Positions 35,007 to 44,026 of a DNA stretch of 64,000 nucleotides are shown one piece after another. The translations under genes were made by a program, and so were the position numbers. The notes beneath the pieces are model-generated. The model made no database searches, had not been told where the DNA came from, and saw only the letters and a program-made list of their open reading frames with translations. Origin of the DNA: Polaribacter reichenbachii (GTDB lineage Bacteria; Bacteroidota; Bacteroidia; Flavobacteriales; Flavobacteriaceae); NCBI RefSeq assembly GCF_001975665.1, contig NZ_CP019419.1, forward strand, positions 3,951,501-4,015,500, read 5' to 3'. The first letter of the stretch is position 1. Each line of letters begins with the position of its first letter.

Positions 35007-35074
35007 GTAATAATTGATGAATGAAATTTTACATCAATATTTATTAAAATCAGAAATAGATTAAAAAAATTTAA

Positions 35075-35099
35075 AAATATTAATCGCAAAATTGCAATT
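35075..35099 (+). promoter_or_regulatory. Operator-like element, copy 2, before the arsenate reductase gene
   Basis: Carries ATTAATCGCAAAATTGCAAT (35079-35098), with the dyad AATCGCAA / TTGCAATT centred near 35090 (one mismatch). It ends 18 nt before the ATG, so a bound repressor would block transcription or early translation. Confidence 0.5.
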
Positions 35100-35116
35100 A
35101 ACAAATTAATATAAAA

Positions 35117-35749
35117 ATGACAACTACAGAAACTACTCTATTTAAAGAAATTGAAACATTTATTTCGCAGTTAGATCCAAAAACAATTTCAGAAGAACGT
35201 AAAGAAGTTTTACAACCTTTAACAGACTACATTCAAGAAAAAGTAAACAATAAAGAAGCGATTAGAATCAATTTTATTTGTACGCACAATTCTAGAAGAA
35301 GCCATTTATCGCAAGTTTGGGCACAAGCCATTTCGAATTATTTTAATATTTATAATGTAACTTGTTATTCTGGAGGAACAGAAGCTACAGCGCTTTTTCC
35401 TGTTGTTGCAGAAACATTATCTAACTCTGGATTCCAAATCAAAACAATTTCTGAAGGTAATAATCCTGTTTACAGCATTAAATACTCAGAAAATGAGCAT
35501 CCAATCATTGGATTTTCTAAAAAACTAACAGATGATTTTAATCCAAAATCTGGTTTTGCTGCAATTATGACTTGTTCACAAGCAGATGGAGGCTGCCCAT
35601 TTATTGTAGGTGCAGAAAAACGTATTCCTATTACTTTCGAAGATCCAAAAGCTTTTGATAACACACCTCAACAAGCAGAAAAATATAACGAAAGAAGCAT
35701 ACAAATTGCTACTGAAATGTTTTACATATTCTCACAAATAAACGCTTAA
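35117..35749 (+). CDS. Low-molecular-weight PTP-like arsenate reductase
   Basis: 210 residues. The phosphatase-type P-loop CTHNSRR (Cys near residue 55, C-X5-R) sits in [20 protein letters not shown], and the rest follows the LMW-PTP fold: [20 protein letters not shown], then the DP-containing late segment [20 protein letters not shown]. It should reduce arsenate to arsenite in the cytoplasm using thiols. The Acr3 gene follows after 2 nt, forming a resistance operon. The ORF is longer than minimal ArsC proteins, as is usual for the Bacteroidota type. No arsR lies next to it. Confidence 0.85.
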   Translation: MTTTETTLFKEIETFISQLDPKTISEERKEVLQPLTDYIQEKVNNKEAIRINFICTHNSRRSHLSQVWAQAISNYFNIYNVTCYSGGTEATALFPVVAETLSNSGFQIKTISEGNNPVYSIKYSENEHPIIGFSKKLTDDFNPKSGFAAIMTCSQADGGCPFIVGAEKRIPITFEDPKAFDNTPQQAEKYNERSIQIATEMFYIFSQINA

Positions 35750-35751
35750 AA

Positions 35752-36801
35752 ATGGCTAATAAAAAATTAAGTTTTTTAGACAGAAACCTAACTTTATGGA
35801 TTTTTGTTGCAATGGCTTTAGGTGTAAGTTTAGGATTTTTTATTCCAACTTTTCCAGATTTCATCAACTCATTTAGCAAAGGTTCTACAAACATACCTAT
35901 TGCCATTGGTTTAATTTTAATGATGTATCCGCCTTTGGCGAAAGTAAATTACGCATTGTTACCAAAGGTTTTTAGAAATACCAAAATCTTATCAATCTCA
36001 TTAATTTTAAATTGGATTATTGGTCCTGTTTTAATGTTTGTTTTGGCAATTATTTTCTTGAGCGATTATCCAGAATATATGGTAGGTTTAATTTTAATAG
36101 GCTTAGCACGTTGTATAGCAATGGTTTTAGTTTGGAACGATCTTGCTGAAGGAAGTAGCGAATATGGTGCAGGTTTAGTGGCTTTAAATAGTATTTTTCA
36201 AGTATTTGCTTACAGTTTTTACGCTTGGTTATTTATAACTGTACTTCCACCCTATTTTGGTTTTGAGGGTGCAATTGTAGATATTTCTATTGCAACTATA
36301 GCAGAAAGCGTTGCTATTTATTTGGGAATTCCGTTTTTCTTAGGTATTTTAAGTAGGTTAGTTTTGGTAAAATTAAAAGGTGAAGAATGGTATACTAAAA
36401 AGTTTATTCCAACAATTTCTCCTTTAACTTTAATTGCACTTTTATTTACAATTGTTGTAATGTTTTCTTTAAAAGGAGAATTAATTGTACAAATACCAAT
36501 GGATGTTTTATTGATTGCTGTTCCTTTATTGATATATTTTACATTAATGTTTATCATCGGCTTTTTCTTTACCAAAGCAACTGGCGCAGATTACGACAAA
36601 ACAACTGCGGTTGCATTTACTGCAGCTGGTAATAATTTTGAATTAGCAATTGCTGTTGCTATTGCTGTTTTCGGATTAAATTCTGGGCAAGCTTTTACGG
36701 GTGTAATAGGTCCATTAGTAGAAGTACCAGCATTAATTTTATTGGTAAAAGTTTCTTTTTGGTTGCGTAAAAAATATTTTACAAAACCAAAAACTGCTTA
36801 A
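35752..36801 (+). CDS. Arsenite efflux transporter of the ACR3 family
   Basis: 349 residues and ten predicted helices. Acr3 signatures include [31 protein letters not shown], and the catalytic cysteine region [18 protein letters not shown] (Cys near residue 121). The late segment [20 protein letters not shown] is also typical. It exports arsenite (and possibly antimonite) in exchange for protons. It is 2 nt after the arsenate reductase stop, and a 17-bp terminator closes the operon. Confidence 0.94.
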   Translation: MANKKLSFLDRNLTLWIFVAMALGVSLGFFIPTFPDFINSFSKGSTNIPIAIGLILMMYPPLAKVNYALLPKVFRNTKILSISLILNWIIGPVLMFVLAIIFLSDYPEYMVGLILIGLARCIAMVLVWNDLAEGSSEYGAGLVALNSIFQVFAYSFYAWLFITVLPPYFGFEGAIVDISIATIAESVAIYLGIPFFLGILSRLVLVKLKGEEWYTKKFIPTISPLTLIALLFTIVVMFSLKGELIVQIPMDVLLIAVPLLIYFTLMFIIGFFFTKATGADYDKTTAVAFTAAGNNFELAIAVAIAVFGLNSGQAFTGVIGPLVEVPALILLVKVSFWLRKKYFTKPKTA

Positions 36802-36823
36802 CTTTAAATGTATAAAATGAATT

Positions 36824-36860
36824 AAAAAAGAGTTTGAAATAGGATTTCAAACTCTTTTTT
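36824..36860. terminator. Strong bidirectional terminator
   Basis: Sequence AAAAAAGAGTTTGAAAT (36824-36840) pairs perfectly with ATTTCAAACTCTTTTTT (36844-36860) around a 3-nt loop, 17 bp in all. It ends the arsenic operon on the plus strand and the Gfo/Idh/MocA operon on the minus strand. Confidence 0.95.
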
Positions 36861-36882
36861 GATGTTTAAATATCTAATAACC

Positions 36883-37854
36883 TTAATATTCTAAACCAAT
36901 AATTTCTCTAACTTTATCTAAGGTTGATATTAAGTTTCTAGAAAAATCGAAAGTCATAATATCACTTTCTTTTTTACCATTTCTTATCAAATTATTAAAG
37001 TGTTCCGTTTCAAAATTGTAACCAATGGTTTTATAGTTGAAATCAATAATTTCTTCCTTGCCATTTTTAACTACTGTAACTGTTGTTGGCATATGAAACA
37101 TTGTGTTTATTTTAATTACAGCTTCATCAAAAGTAAAAATTGCTTCTGTTGGTAAATCTTTATCTAAAGAACTTTTTAAAATTGCTTTTGCATTATTATA
37201 ATCAAAAGTGATATTACAATTGGAATCTGCACCATTTTCAAAAAATGTAGCTGTAGCAGCAATGTTCTCAGGTATTCCTAATGTAGAAAGAGCTGCAAAA
37301 ATTGGATAAATTCCAATATCTAACAAACTACCACCACCAACAGATTTTTTAAATAATCTTGATGAATTATCAAACGCTCTGTAAAATCCGAAATCGGCTT
37401 CTAAAGTTTTAATTTTACCAAATTCCTGACTTTGTATAATATCTAAAACATATTTGTAATGAGGCAAAAAGTACGTCCATAAAGCTTCCATTAAAAGCAC
37501 ATTATTGGCTTTGGCAACTGCGATCATTTCTTCTACTTCTTGCAAATTCATTGCAAAAGGTTTTTCGCATAAAACTGCTTTTTTATGTTGCAAACAAAGA
37601 ATGGAATGTTCTTTATGAAAACTATGTGGAGTTGCAATATAAACTGCATCTACTTCATTATCTTTTGCTAAATCTTCATAAGAATCATAGGCTTTTGTAG
37701 CACTGTGTTCTTTAGCAAAAGCATCAGATTTATCTTGATTTCTAGAAGCAACAGCATACAATTCTGCATTTTCTACAACTACTAAATCCGTAGCAAATTT
37801 ATTGGCTATTTTACCAAGACCAATTATCCCCCATTTAATCGTTTTATTTTCCAT
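36883..37854 (-). CDS. Gfo/Idh/MocA family oxidoreductase
   Basis: 323 residues. The Rossmann fold opens KWGIIGLGKIANKFATDL, followed by VDAVYIATPHSFHKEHSILC and CEKPFAMNLQEVEEMI, whose EKPFA is the conserved lysine motif. A C-terminal substrate domain contains FYRAFDNSSRLFKKSVGGGS and LLDIGIYPIFA. It resembles the trans-1,2-dihydrobenzene-1,2-diol/sugar dehydrogenases. The substrate is unknown. It starts 2 nt after the symporter stop, suggesting that the symporter imports its substrate or a relative. Confidence 0.9.
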   Translation of the reverse strand: MENKTIKWGIIGLGKIANKFATDLVVVENAELYAVASRNQDKSDAFAKEHSATKAYDSYEDLAKDNEVDAVYIATPHSFHKEHSILCLQHKKAVLCEKPFAMNLQEVEEMIAVAKANNVLLMEALWTYFLPHYKYVLDIIQSQEFGKIKTLEADFGFYRAFDNSSRLFKKSVGGGSLLDIGIYPIFAALSTLGIPENIAATATFFENGADSNCNITFDYNNAKAILKSSLDKDLPTEAIFTFDEAVIKINTMFHMPTTVTVVKNGKEEIIDFNYKTIGYNFETEHFNNLIRNGKKESDIMTFDFSRNLISTLDKVREIIGLEY

Positions 37855-37856
37855 TT

Positions 37857-39569
37857 TTACACTTCACTTAATTTTAAATTCGTTTTTTTAGGTAAAATTG
37901 TTTGAATAATGATTGCAATTGCCATTACCAAAACACATCCCAATAAATTTAGCCATAAATAAGGCAACCAATCTAAAAAATAAACTCCTATAATTATGGT
38001 TTGCGTTATTAAAGCTGCTACAAAAACAGCATTTCCTTTAACAAACTTTATAAAAAATGCTAGTAAGAAAATTCCTAAAACGTTACCATAAAAAATAGAT
38101 CCAATAATGTTAACTAACTGAATTAAATTATCGAATAAATTGGCAATACAAGCCACAGAAATTGCTATTATACCCCAAGCTAACGTAAACCATTTAGATG
38201 CTTTTACAAAATGGGCTTCGCTTTTTTCTTTTTTTATATTTCGTTTGTATAAATCCATAGCAGTTGTGCTCGCTAATGCATTTAATTCTGATGCTGTAGA
38301 AGACATTGCTGCAGATAAAATTACAGCCAATAATAAACCTATTAAACCTCTTGGTAAATTGTTTAAAATAAAATGAATAAACACATAATCTTTGTCATTA
38401 GATTCTATTTTATCTAAAGTATTTTCTTCATCAACTTTATCAATAATTGCTTTCGATTTTTCTTTTAAAACTAAATCTTTAGCATTTAATTCTTGAATTT
38501 TTTGTTTTTCATCGATCTGAAATCCATCTAAAAAAAGTGCTTTTTTACGAGTTTCTATGGCTATATGTTCTTGCTCTAATTGCTTATATTCTTGTGCATA
38601 TTTCGTTTTTACAACCTCTTCATTTGCTGTCGGATTAAAATTTAATGGAGCAGGATTAAATTGATAAAATACAAAAACCATTACCCCAATTAACAAGATA
38701 AAAAACTGCATTGGCACTTTTAAAAGTCCGTTAAAAATTAAACCTAACTGACTTTCTCTAACCGATTTTCCAGACAAATAACGTTGCACTTGACTTTGGT
38801 CTGTACCAAAATATGAAAGCATTAAAAATGTACCACCTAAAATACCTGTCCAAACTGTGTATCTGTTGCTTAAATCAAAAGAAAAATCGAGCACTTCCAT
38901 TTTATTGCTTGCTCCAGCAATTTCTAAAGCATTTGTAAAGGTGATATTTTCTGGCAGCTGACTCATTATCATAAAAAACGCAATTAGCATTCCTATAAAA
39001 ATGATAATCATTTGTTGTTTTTGAGTAACATTAACGGCTTTTGTACCACCAGAAACTGTGTAAATAATTACTAAAAAACCGATAATAATATTAAGCGTTA
39101 ACAAATCCCAACCTAAAACTGCACTTAAAATTATAGCAGGTGCAAAAATAGTAATTCCTGCAGCTAAACCTCTTTGAACCAAAAATAAAATAGCTGCTAA
39201 ACTTCGTGTTTTTAAATCGAATCTGCCTTCTAAAAACTCGTAAGCTGTATATACTTTTAACTTATGATAAATGGGTATAAAAACCACACAAATAATAACC
39301 ATTGCAATTGGCAAACCAAAGTAAAATTGCACAAACCCCATACCACTATGAAAAGCTTGACCTGGAGTAGATAAAAACGTAATTGCACTGGCTTGTGTAG
39401 CCATAACAGACAACCCAATTGTCCACCATTTTGTGTCATTACCACCTTTTATATAGTCTGAAACATTGGCGTTTTTTCGGGTTACATAAGTACCATAAGC
39501 CACAATAAAAATTAAAGTTACAGATAAAATAATCCAGTCTATTGTGTGTAATTTACTTGCTATTTCCAT
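37857..39569 (-). CDS. Sodium/solute symporter (SSS family, SLC5-like)
   Basis: 570 residues with about 13-15 membrane helices. The SSS pattern is clear: TIDWIILSVTLIFIVAYGTY, the GGNDTKWWTIGLSVMATQAS motif near 42, TVSGGTKAVNVTQKQQMIII near 190, and FGTDQSQVQRYLSGKS near 275. Residues roughly 300-400 are a charged, probably coiled-coil insertion (EEVVKTKYAQEYKQLEQEHI) outside the membrane, as in other Bacteroidota members. It imports a sugar or organic anion with Na+. Translation follows a 34-residue protein that ends 3 nt upstream. Confidence 0.93.
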   Translation of the reverse strand: MEIASKLHTIDWIILSVTLIFIVAYGTYVTRKNANVSDYIKGGNDTKWWTIGLSVMATQASAITFLSTPGQAFHSGMGFVQFYFGLPIAMVIICVVFIPIYHKLKVYTAYEFLEGRFDLKTRSLAAILFLVQRGLAAGITIFAPAIILSAVLGWDLLTLNIIIGFLVIIYTVSGGTKAVNVTQKQQMIIIFIGMLIAFFMIMSQLPENITFTNALEIAGASNKMEVLDFSFDLSNRYTVWTGILGGTFLMLSYFGTDQSQVQRYLSGKSVRESQLGLIFNGLLKVPMQFFILLIGVMVFVFYQFNPAPLNFNPTANEEVVKTKYAQEYKQLEQEHIAIETRKKALFLDGFQIDEKQKIQELNAKDLVLKEKSKAIIDKVDEENTLDKIESNDKDYVFIHFILNNLPRGLIGLLLAVILSAAMSSTASELNALASTTAMDLYKRNIKKEKSEAHFVKASKWFTLAWGIIAISVACIANLFDNLIQLVNIIGSIFYGNVLGIFLLAFFIKFVKGNAVFVAALITQTIIIGVYFLDWLPYLWLNLLGCVLVMAIAIIIQTILPKKTNLKLSEV

Positions 39570-39572
39570 ACT

Positions 39573-39677
39573 CTAAACTGTAAAATAATTTGTAATAAAA
39601 TAGAACGCAATTAAATAAATAACATTTGCCACTAACACCAAAGTGTATTCTTTTTTCCAAGTGTATTTTTTATTCAT
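39573..39677 (-). CDS. 34-residue single-helix membrane protein coupled to the SSS symporter
   Basis: The frame on the minus strand runs ATG (39675-39677) to TAG (39573-39575). The product starts MNKKYTWKKEYTLVLVANVI and ends YLIAFYFITNYFTV: a basic N-terminus, then one strongly hydrophobic helix. The symporter ATG follows after only 3 nt (TAG AGT ATG), the spacing of translationally coupled genes. Small proteins of this kind accompany SSS permeases in several bacteria (compare YjcH with ActP, YhdT with PanF), but this one is shorter. Role inferred: assembly or regulation of the symporter. Confidence 0.7.
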   Translation of the reverse strand: MNKKYTWKKEYTLVLVANVIYLIAFYFITNYFTV

Positions 39678-39726
39678 TTTATGTTTTTTTTGTAGCTATT
39701 TCCTGCTTTCAACACTCGCTTTTTTT

Positions 39727-39773
39727 AGTTTGTTCTCGATACAAATTTGCAAAAAAACAAATTTACTCGAACT
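39727..39773. repeat. Palindromic intergenic element (CTCGAT ... CTCGAAC type)
   Basis: AAATTTG (39743-39749) pairs with CAAATTT (39758-39764) around an 8-nt A-rich loop, flanked by GTTCTCGAT (39732-39740) and ACTCGAACTGAC (39765-39776). I recall related 'ATCGAGAAC ... GTTCGAGT' palindromes as dispersed repeats in flavobacterial genomes. It may also act as terminator for the PIG-L gene. Confidence 0.5.
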
Positions 39774-39834
39774 GACACTAAAAAAGAGCTCAAACAAATG
39801 TTTCAATCAGGGCTAAACTAATTTGTGAACTTTA

Positions 39835-42321
39835 TTACTTTTTACCAACAGAAAGCATATTTGCAAACAATTTATAAGCACCAGAAACACCTGCAGGTAA
39901 TTCTCTAAAGAAACTTATACCTGTATAAATGTAATTTCCTTTACCATATTTTGCAATAAGTAAACTACCTTCTTTTGCAGTTTCTCCTTTATCATTCATA
40001 GATAAAATTGGCGTGTATTCTTCGCTCCAAGAATTAGGGAAATATAAACCTCTTTCTTGTACCCAACCTTTAAAATCGTCTTGCGTAATTTTATTTGGAT
40101 AATTTAAAACAGGATGTTTTTCATCTAAAATTCTAACCTCAGCAAATTCGTCTGTAACACGATCTCTTGATAATTTTAAAGTATAAGGAGCTCCAACATT
40201 TACTCCTCTATTGGTGTTATATTGTACAATTAAATTACCTCCTTTTTCTACATATTCTAACAAGAATTTTTGTTTAAACTTCAATTCTTTAACTACATTA
40301 TAAGCTCTAATTCCTAAAACAATAGCATCGTATTTGTGTAAATTTTCGTCGTTAATTTCTGTTGGATTTATTTCATCAACAGTATAACCAATCTGACGTA
40401 AATTTTCTGGAACAACATCTCCTGCACCTTTTATATAACCAATATTATCGCCCACTTTTTTAATGTTTAAACGAACAACTTTGGCTTCAGAATTTAATAA
40501 AACAGATTGCTTTGGTATATGATTGTAATTAATTTCTACCAATTCTTTGGTAAACTCTTTTCCATTGGCAGTAGCTTTTACTTTTATTTTACCAACAGAT
40601 TCATTTTTTGGCGGAAAAACTGCAAAATCAAAAGTTTCTTGATCGTTTTTCTTTTCGATATTAAAAATATGTTGTTTTGGTGATATTTGCCATCCTTCAG
40701 GAATTTCTAAAACCAATTTTCCAGAAATAAAATTTGCACCCGCTTTTACAGTAACACTAACTTGCTTGTGATTTTCATCATCAAAAATTAATACTTTGTC
40801 TTTTAATTTGGTAGTTACTAATGGCAAAATTTCAAAAGGTTGATAAATTTCTCCTTTATCTCTTTCAGAAAATCTTCTAACTACATTTTTGGTAAATGTT
40901 ATTGGTATGCCATCAATAATTAAATTAAAATCAATTTGTACAGGTCTTTTGGTTTCTGGATTACCAATTAACACTTGCTCATCTACTTGATACATACCTA
41001 AAGTGGCATCTTGCTTTAACCAATAAGGATCTGAATATGCTAGATCTTTAAGGTTAATTATTTCTCTAAAATTAAACTTTTTATTGTTGCCTATTGGCAA
41101 TTGTTTTGCATACGTTTTATCATCCACAGTAGAAGTTATTGATGACAAAATCATAAAAGATTCGCTTCTATTTAAGACTTCCATATCTACATTAATTTTA
41201 GAATTTGGTGTAGCATAAGAACTTTCTGCAGAAGCTTCTAAATACAAGCCTGTACTTGCCTGAATAATTTCTTTAATTTGTTTTTCTTTAATGGTTCTCC
41301 AATGGCTATCTTCTAATTGAATAATTAAAGTGTAAGCTTCTAACAACTGCTTTATATGTTTTTCTGGATGTACAAAATCGAAATTCTTTTCAATTTCATA
41401 TAAAATATCACCAATTTCTCCTCCACCTTTTACACGATTCCAAGTGGTATTAATGCCAGAAAAAATATCATTTTTATCTTTTAAAGGTTCCCCTTTTAAA
41501 AACTCTGCGTATTCTGTTTGGGCTCCTCTTGTTGTTAATCTACCAAAACCTTGGCACAAATGCTGACTGCTTGCCATTGAAGCTAACTCATTATTAGACA
41601 AACCTTTTAACGGATAATAAACGCCAATATCGAATTTTGTATACTCTTTTGCTATTTCTTCGAACTTTGCTTTATCTCTATAAAACCAAGAAGAAGTGTT
41701 ATGAAATAAACGCTTTGGCTGCCAAGTTTTCGTATATTCTAACTGATTTTTATAAGCTAAAGTATCGCCTGCCAAATCAAAAGCCTCTACACTTAACATT
41801 GCAGAACTTGTGTGATGTCCGTGCGTAGTTCCAGGTGTTCTATGGTCGAATCTATTGATAATTACATCTGGTTTAAAAGTTCTAATGGCCCAAACAACAT
41901 CACTTAAAACCTCTTCTTTATTCCAAATTTCTAAGGTTTCATCTGGATGTTTAGAATAACCAAAATCGTTGGCTCTTGTAAACAATTGTTCACCACCATC
42001 TACATTTCTGGCTGCTAATAATTCTTGAGTTCTAATAACACCTAATAATTCCCTAATTTCTGGACCAATTAAATTCTGACCTCCATCTCCTCTTGTTAAC
42101 GATAAATAACCAGTCCTTGCTTTAACTTTATTGGCTAAATAAGCAATTAATCTAGTGTTTTCATCATCTGGATGTGCAGCAATGTATAAAGCTGTTCCCA
42201 AAAAATTCAATTTCTGAATTTTCTCGTAAATCTGGTTAGAGGTTAATTTTTGAGGTTTTTGTGCAAAAACTGATATTGATATCAGCAAAATTGCTAAAAT
42301 TGAAAGTATTTTTTTCTTCAT
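39835..42321 (-). CDS. PIG-L family deacetylase, long form
   Basis: 828 residues with a signal peptide (MKKKILSILAILLISISVFA). The N-terminal PIG-L/LmbE domain (about 35-300) has the zinc-binding set AAHPDDENTRLIAYLANKVK, RFDHRTPGTTHGHHTSS and a late H cluster. The rest is a long beta-rich extension with a NEW3-like domain (about 500-600, VKAGANFISGKLVLEIPEGW) and a C-terminal ThuA/gatase-like module (KYDAIVLGIRAYNVVKEL, GGNLIVQYNTNRGVNVGAPY). It should deacetylate an N-acetylated sugar or amide in the periplasm; the substrate is unknown. Confidence 0.9.
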   Translation of the reverse strand: MKKKILSILAILLISISVFAQKPQKLTSNQIYEKIQKLNFLGTALYIAAHPDDENTRLIAYLANKVKARTGYLSLTRGDGGQNLIGPEIRELLGVIRTQELLAARNVDGGEQLFTRANDFGYSKHPDETLEIWNKEEVLSDVVWAIRTFKPDVIINRFDHRTPGTTHGHHTSSAMLSVEAFDLAGDTLAYKNQLEYTKTWQPKRLFHNTSSWFYRDKAKFEEIAKEYTKFDIGVYYPLKGLSNNELASMASSQHLCQGFGRLTTRGAQTEYAEFLKGEPLKDKNDIFSGINTTWNRVKGGGEIGDILYEIEKNFDFVHPEKHIKQLLEAYTLIIQLEDSHWRTIKEKQIKEIIQASTGLYLEASAESSYATPNSKINVDMEVLNRSESFMILSSITSTVDDKTYAKQLPIGNNKKFNFREIINLKDLAYSDPYWLKQDATLGMYQVDEQVLIGNPETKRPVQIDFNLIIDGIPITFTKNVVRRFSERDKGEIYQPFEILPLVTTKLKDKVLIFDDENHKQVSVTVKAGANFISGKLVLEIPEGWQISPKQHIFNIEKKNDQETFDFAVFPPKNESVGKIKVKATANGKEFTKELVEINYNHIPKQSVLLNSEAKVVRLNIKKVGDNIGYIKGAGDVVPENLRQIGYTVDEINPTEINDENLHKYDAIVLGIRAYNVVKELKFKQKFLLEYVEKGGNLIVQYNTNRGVNVGAPYTLKLSRDRVTDEFAEVRILDEKHPVLNYPNKITQDDFKGWVQERGLYFPNSWSEEYTPILSMNDKGETAKEGSLLIAKYGKGNYIYTGISFFRELPAGVSGAYKLFANMLSVGKK

Positions 42322-42507
42322 TTTTCTTTGTTGACAACAAACAAATGTAGTTTTTTAATCAGTAATAATAGGACTCTTAACATAATTATAACGTTTTTAA
42401 ATCCGAAGAAAAAGTAAAAAATAGCCGTAAAATTACATTTAGAATATTCATCAACAAATTGCTCATAACCTGTTAATAAATTAATTTTTAAAACAACATA
42501 TTAAGGT

Positions 42508-42515
42508 TATATTTG
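42508..42515 (+). promoter_or_regulatory. -7 element (TATATTTG) for dnaN
   Basis: Full TAnnTTTG match, 26 nt upstream of the dnaN ATG. No clear -33 element. Confidence 0.5.
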
Positions 42516-42541
42516 TAAGAATAATTAAGAAAATAAAATCA

Positions 42542-43660
42542 ATGAAATTTATTGTATCAAGTTCGCAATTACTAAAGCAATTACAAGTTTTGGGCGGCGT
42601 TATAAATAGCAACAACACTTTACCTATTTTAGATAACTTTTTATTTGAACTATCTGAGAACGAATTAAAAGTTTCTGCATCAGATTTAGAAACCACAATG
42701 AGTTCTGTGGTAGAAGTTGAAAGCGAAAGTACTGGTTCTATTGCTGTTTCTGCACGTTTGTTGTTAGATACTTTAAAAACTTTTCCTAATCAGCCTTTAA
42801 CTTTTAAAACTGAAGGCGAGAATACTATAGAAATTAGTTCTGATCAAGGAAAATATGATATGGCTTATTTTGGTGGTGATGAATTCCCGAAAGCGGTTTC
42901 TTTACCTAGCCCAAGTGTAACTGTTGTACCTGCAAGTATTTTAGGAACTGCAATTTCTAAAACTATTTTTGCTGCTGGTAATGACGATTTAAGACCAGTA
43001 ATGAGTGGTGTATTTTTTCAGTTTAGCTCGCAAAGTTTAACTTTTGTTGCTACTGATGCTCATAAATTGGTAAAATATTCTAGAACTGATGTTACTGCAG
43101 ACCAAACAGCAGAGTTTATTATGCCAAAGAAACCTTTAAACTTATTAAAAGGTATTTTAGGTGGTTCTGAAAGCGATGTTACTATTGAATATAATGATGC
43201 TAATGCAAAATTTACTTTTGATAATGTAGTTTTAGTTTGTAGATTAATTGATGGTAAATACCCAAATTACGAAGCTGTAATTCCTAAGGAAAATCCGAAT
43301 AAATTAACAGTTGATAGAGCTTCTTTTTTAAACTCTGTAAGACGTGTTTCTATTTTCTCTAGCAAAACTACACACCAAATTCGTTTAAAAATGGCAGGAA
43401 CTGAATTAAACATTTCTGCAGAAGATTTAGATTTCTCTAACAAAGCAGACGAACGTTTAAGTTGCGATTATCAAGGCGATGATATGCAAATTGGTTTTAA
43501 CTCACGTTTTTTAAGTGAAATGTTAAACAATTTAAGTTCTAGCGAAGTTTTAATTGAAATGTCTTTACCAAACAGAGCAGGAATTTTAACACCTATTGAT
43601 GGTACAGACGAAGGTGAACAAGTTACAATGCTTGTTATGCCTGTTATGTTGAATAACTAA
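42542..43660 (+). CDS. dnaN: DNA polymerase III beta subunit (sliding clamp)
   Basis: 372 residues, the standard clamp length, with three topologically equal domains. It starts MKFIVSSSQLLKQLQVLGGV and continues LPILDNFLFELSENELKVSA, RPVMSGVFFQFSSQSLTFVA and TDAHKLVKYSRTDV. The C-terminus ends EQVTMLVMPVMLNN. It forms the ring that holds polymerases and other factors on DNA. It is not next to dnaA here, so this is not the usual origin arrangement. A repeated palindrome and a terminator follow before the toxin-antitoxin genes. Confidence 0.97.
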   Translation: MKFIVSSSQLLKQLQVLGGVINSNNTLPILDNFLFELSENELKVSASDLETTMSSVVEVESESTGSIAVSARLLLDTLKTFPNQPLTFKTEGENTIEISSDQGKYDMAYFGGDEFPKAVSLPSPSVTVVPASILGTAISKTIFAAGNDDLRPVMSGVFFQFSSQSLTFVATDAHKLVKYSRTDVTADQTAEFIMPKKPLNLLKGILGGSESDVTIEYNDANAKFTFDNVVLVCRLIDGKYPNYEAVIPKENPNKLTVDRASFLNSVRRVSIFSSKTTHQIRLKMAGTELNISAEDLDFSNKADERLSCDYQGDDMQIGFNSRFLSEMLNNLSSSEVLIEMSLPNRAGILTPIDGTDEGEQVTMLVMPVMLNN

Positions 43661-43692
43661 AACACGCAGTGTTTTTTTTATTAAGGAAGATT

Positions 43693-43716
43693 TGTCATTC
43701 CTGTGAAAACAGGAAT
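43693..43716. repeat. Dispersed-type palindrome (ATTCCTGT gaaa ACAGGAAT)
   Basis: ATTCCTGT (43697-43704) and ACAGGAAT (43709-43716) pair perfectly around GAAA, preceded by GTC. I recall this GATTCCTGTTTTCACAGGAATGAC form as common between flavobacterial genes. Confidence 0.6.
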
Positions 43717-43729
43717 CTATAATAATTAT

Positions 43730-43759
43730 AAAACCACAACTTTTTAGTTGTGGTTTTTT
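43730..43759 (+). terminator. Intrinsic terminator after dnaN
   Basis: AAAACCACAACT (43730-43741) pairs with AGTTGTGGTTTT (43746-43757), a 12-bp stem, 4-nt loop and following Ts. Confidence 0.9.
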
Positions 43760-43774
43760 GATTCCTTCTTGTTT

Positions 43775-43796
43775 ATAAGAAGATTTCTTATCTTTA
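43775..43796 (+). promoter_or_regulatory. Operator dyad overlapping the promoter of the toxin-antitoxin pair
   Basis: ATAAGAA GAT TTCTTAT (43775-43791) is a perfect 7-3-7 inverted repeat. The -7-like box TATCTTTA (43789-43796, one mismatch to TAnnTTTG) overlaps its right arm, and the antitoxin ATG is 15 nt further. This is the arrangement expected for antitoxin autorepression. Confidence 0.55.
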
Positions 43797-43810
43797 CTAA
43801 AATATCAGTT

Positions 43811-44026
43811 ATGAGTACTTTAGAAATTCGAAACGAAATATTAGAAATTATAAAAAATGAAGATGAGTCTTCATTAAAAAAACTATACCAAATTATAAAG
43901 AACTACAAGCACCAAAAGCAATTAGACAAAATGATTGAAGAAGGTGAAGAGGATATTGAAAACGGAGATTTATACAATACTTCAGAAGTAGAGAAAATGC
44001 TAAATAGCTGGGTTAATAATGAGTAA
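43811..44026 (+). CDS. Probable antitoxin of a RelE/ParE-type pair
   Basis: 71 residues from ATG 43811; the frame is open further upstream, but that extension covers the terminator and operator, so it is rejected as coding. The protein is small, acidic and helical (MSTLEIRNEILEIIKNEDES, then YKHQKQLDKMIEEGEEDIEN), like the C-terminal toxin-wrapping region of many antitoxins. It overlaps the toxin by 8 nt. I do not recognise a named antitoxin family; the call rests on size, charge, position and the operator dyad. Confidence 0.75.
   Translation: MSTLEIRNEILEIIKNEDESSLKKLYQIIKNYKHQKQLDKMIEEGEEDIENGDLYNTSEVEKMLNSWVNNE

Noticed and set aside
35017..35064. A 15-codon frame (MNEILHQYLLKSEID) between the two arsenic operator copies
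   Set aside because: Too short, no family signature, no SD-like or coupled context. Could be a chance frame.
43748..43810. Upstream extension of the antitoxin frame
   Set aside because: The extension covers the dnaN terminator and the operator dyad; the ATG at 43811 is the better start.
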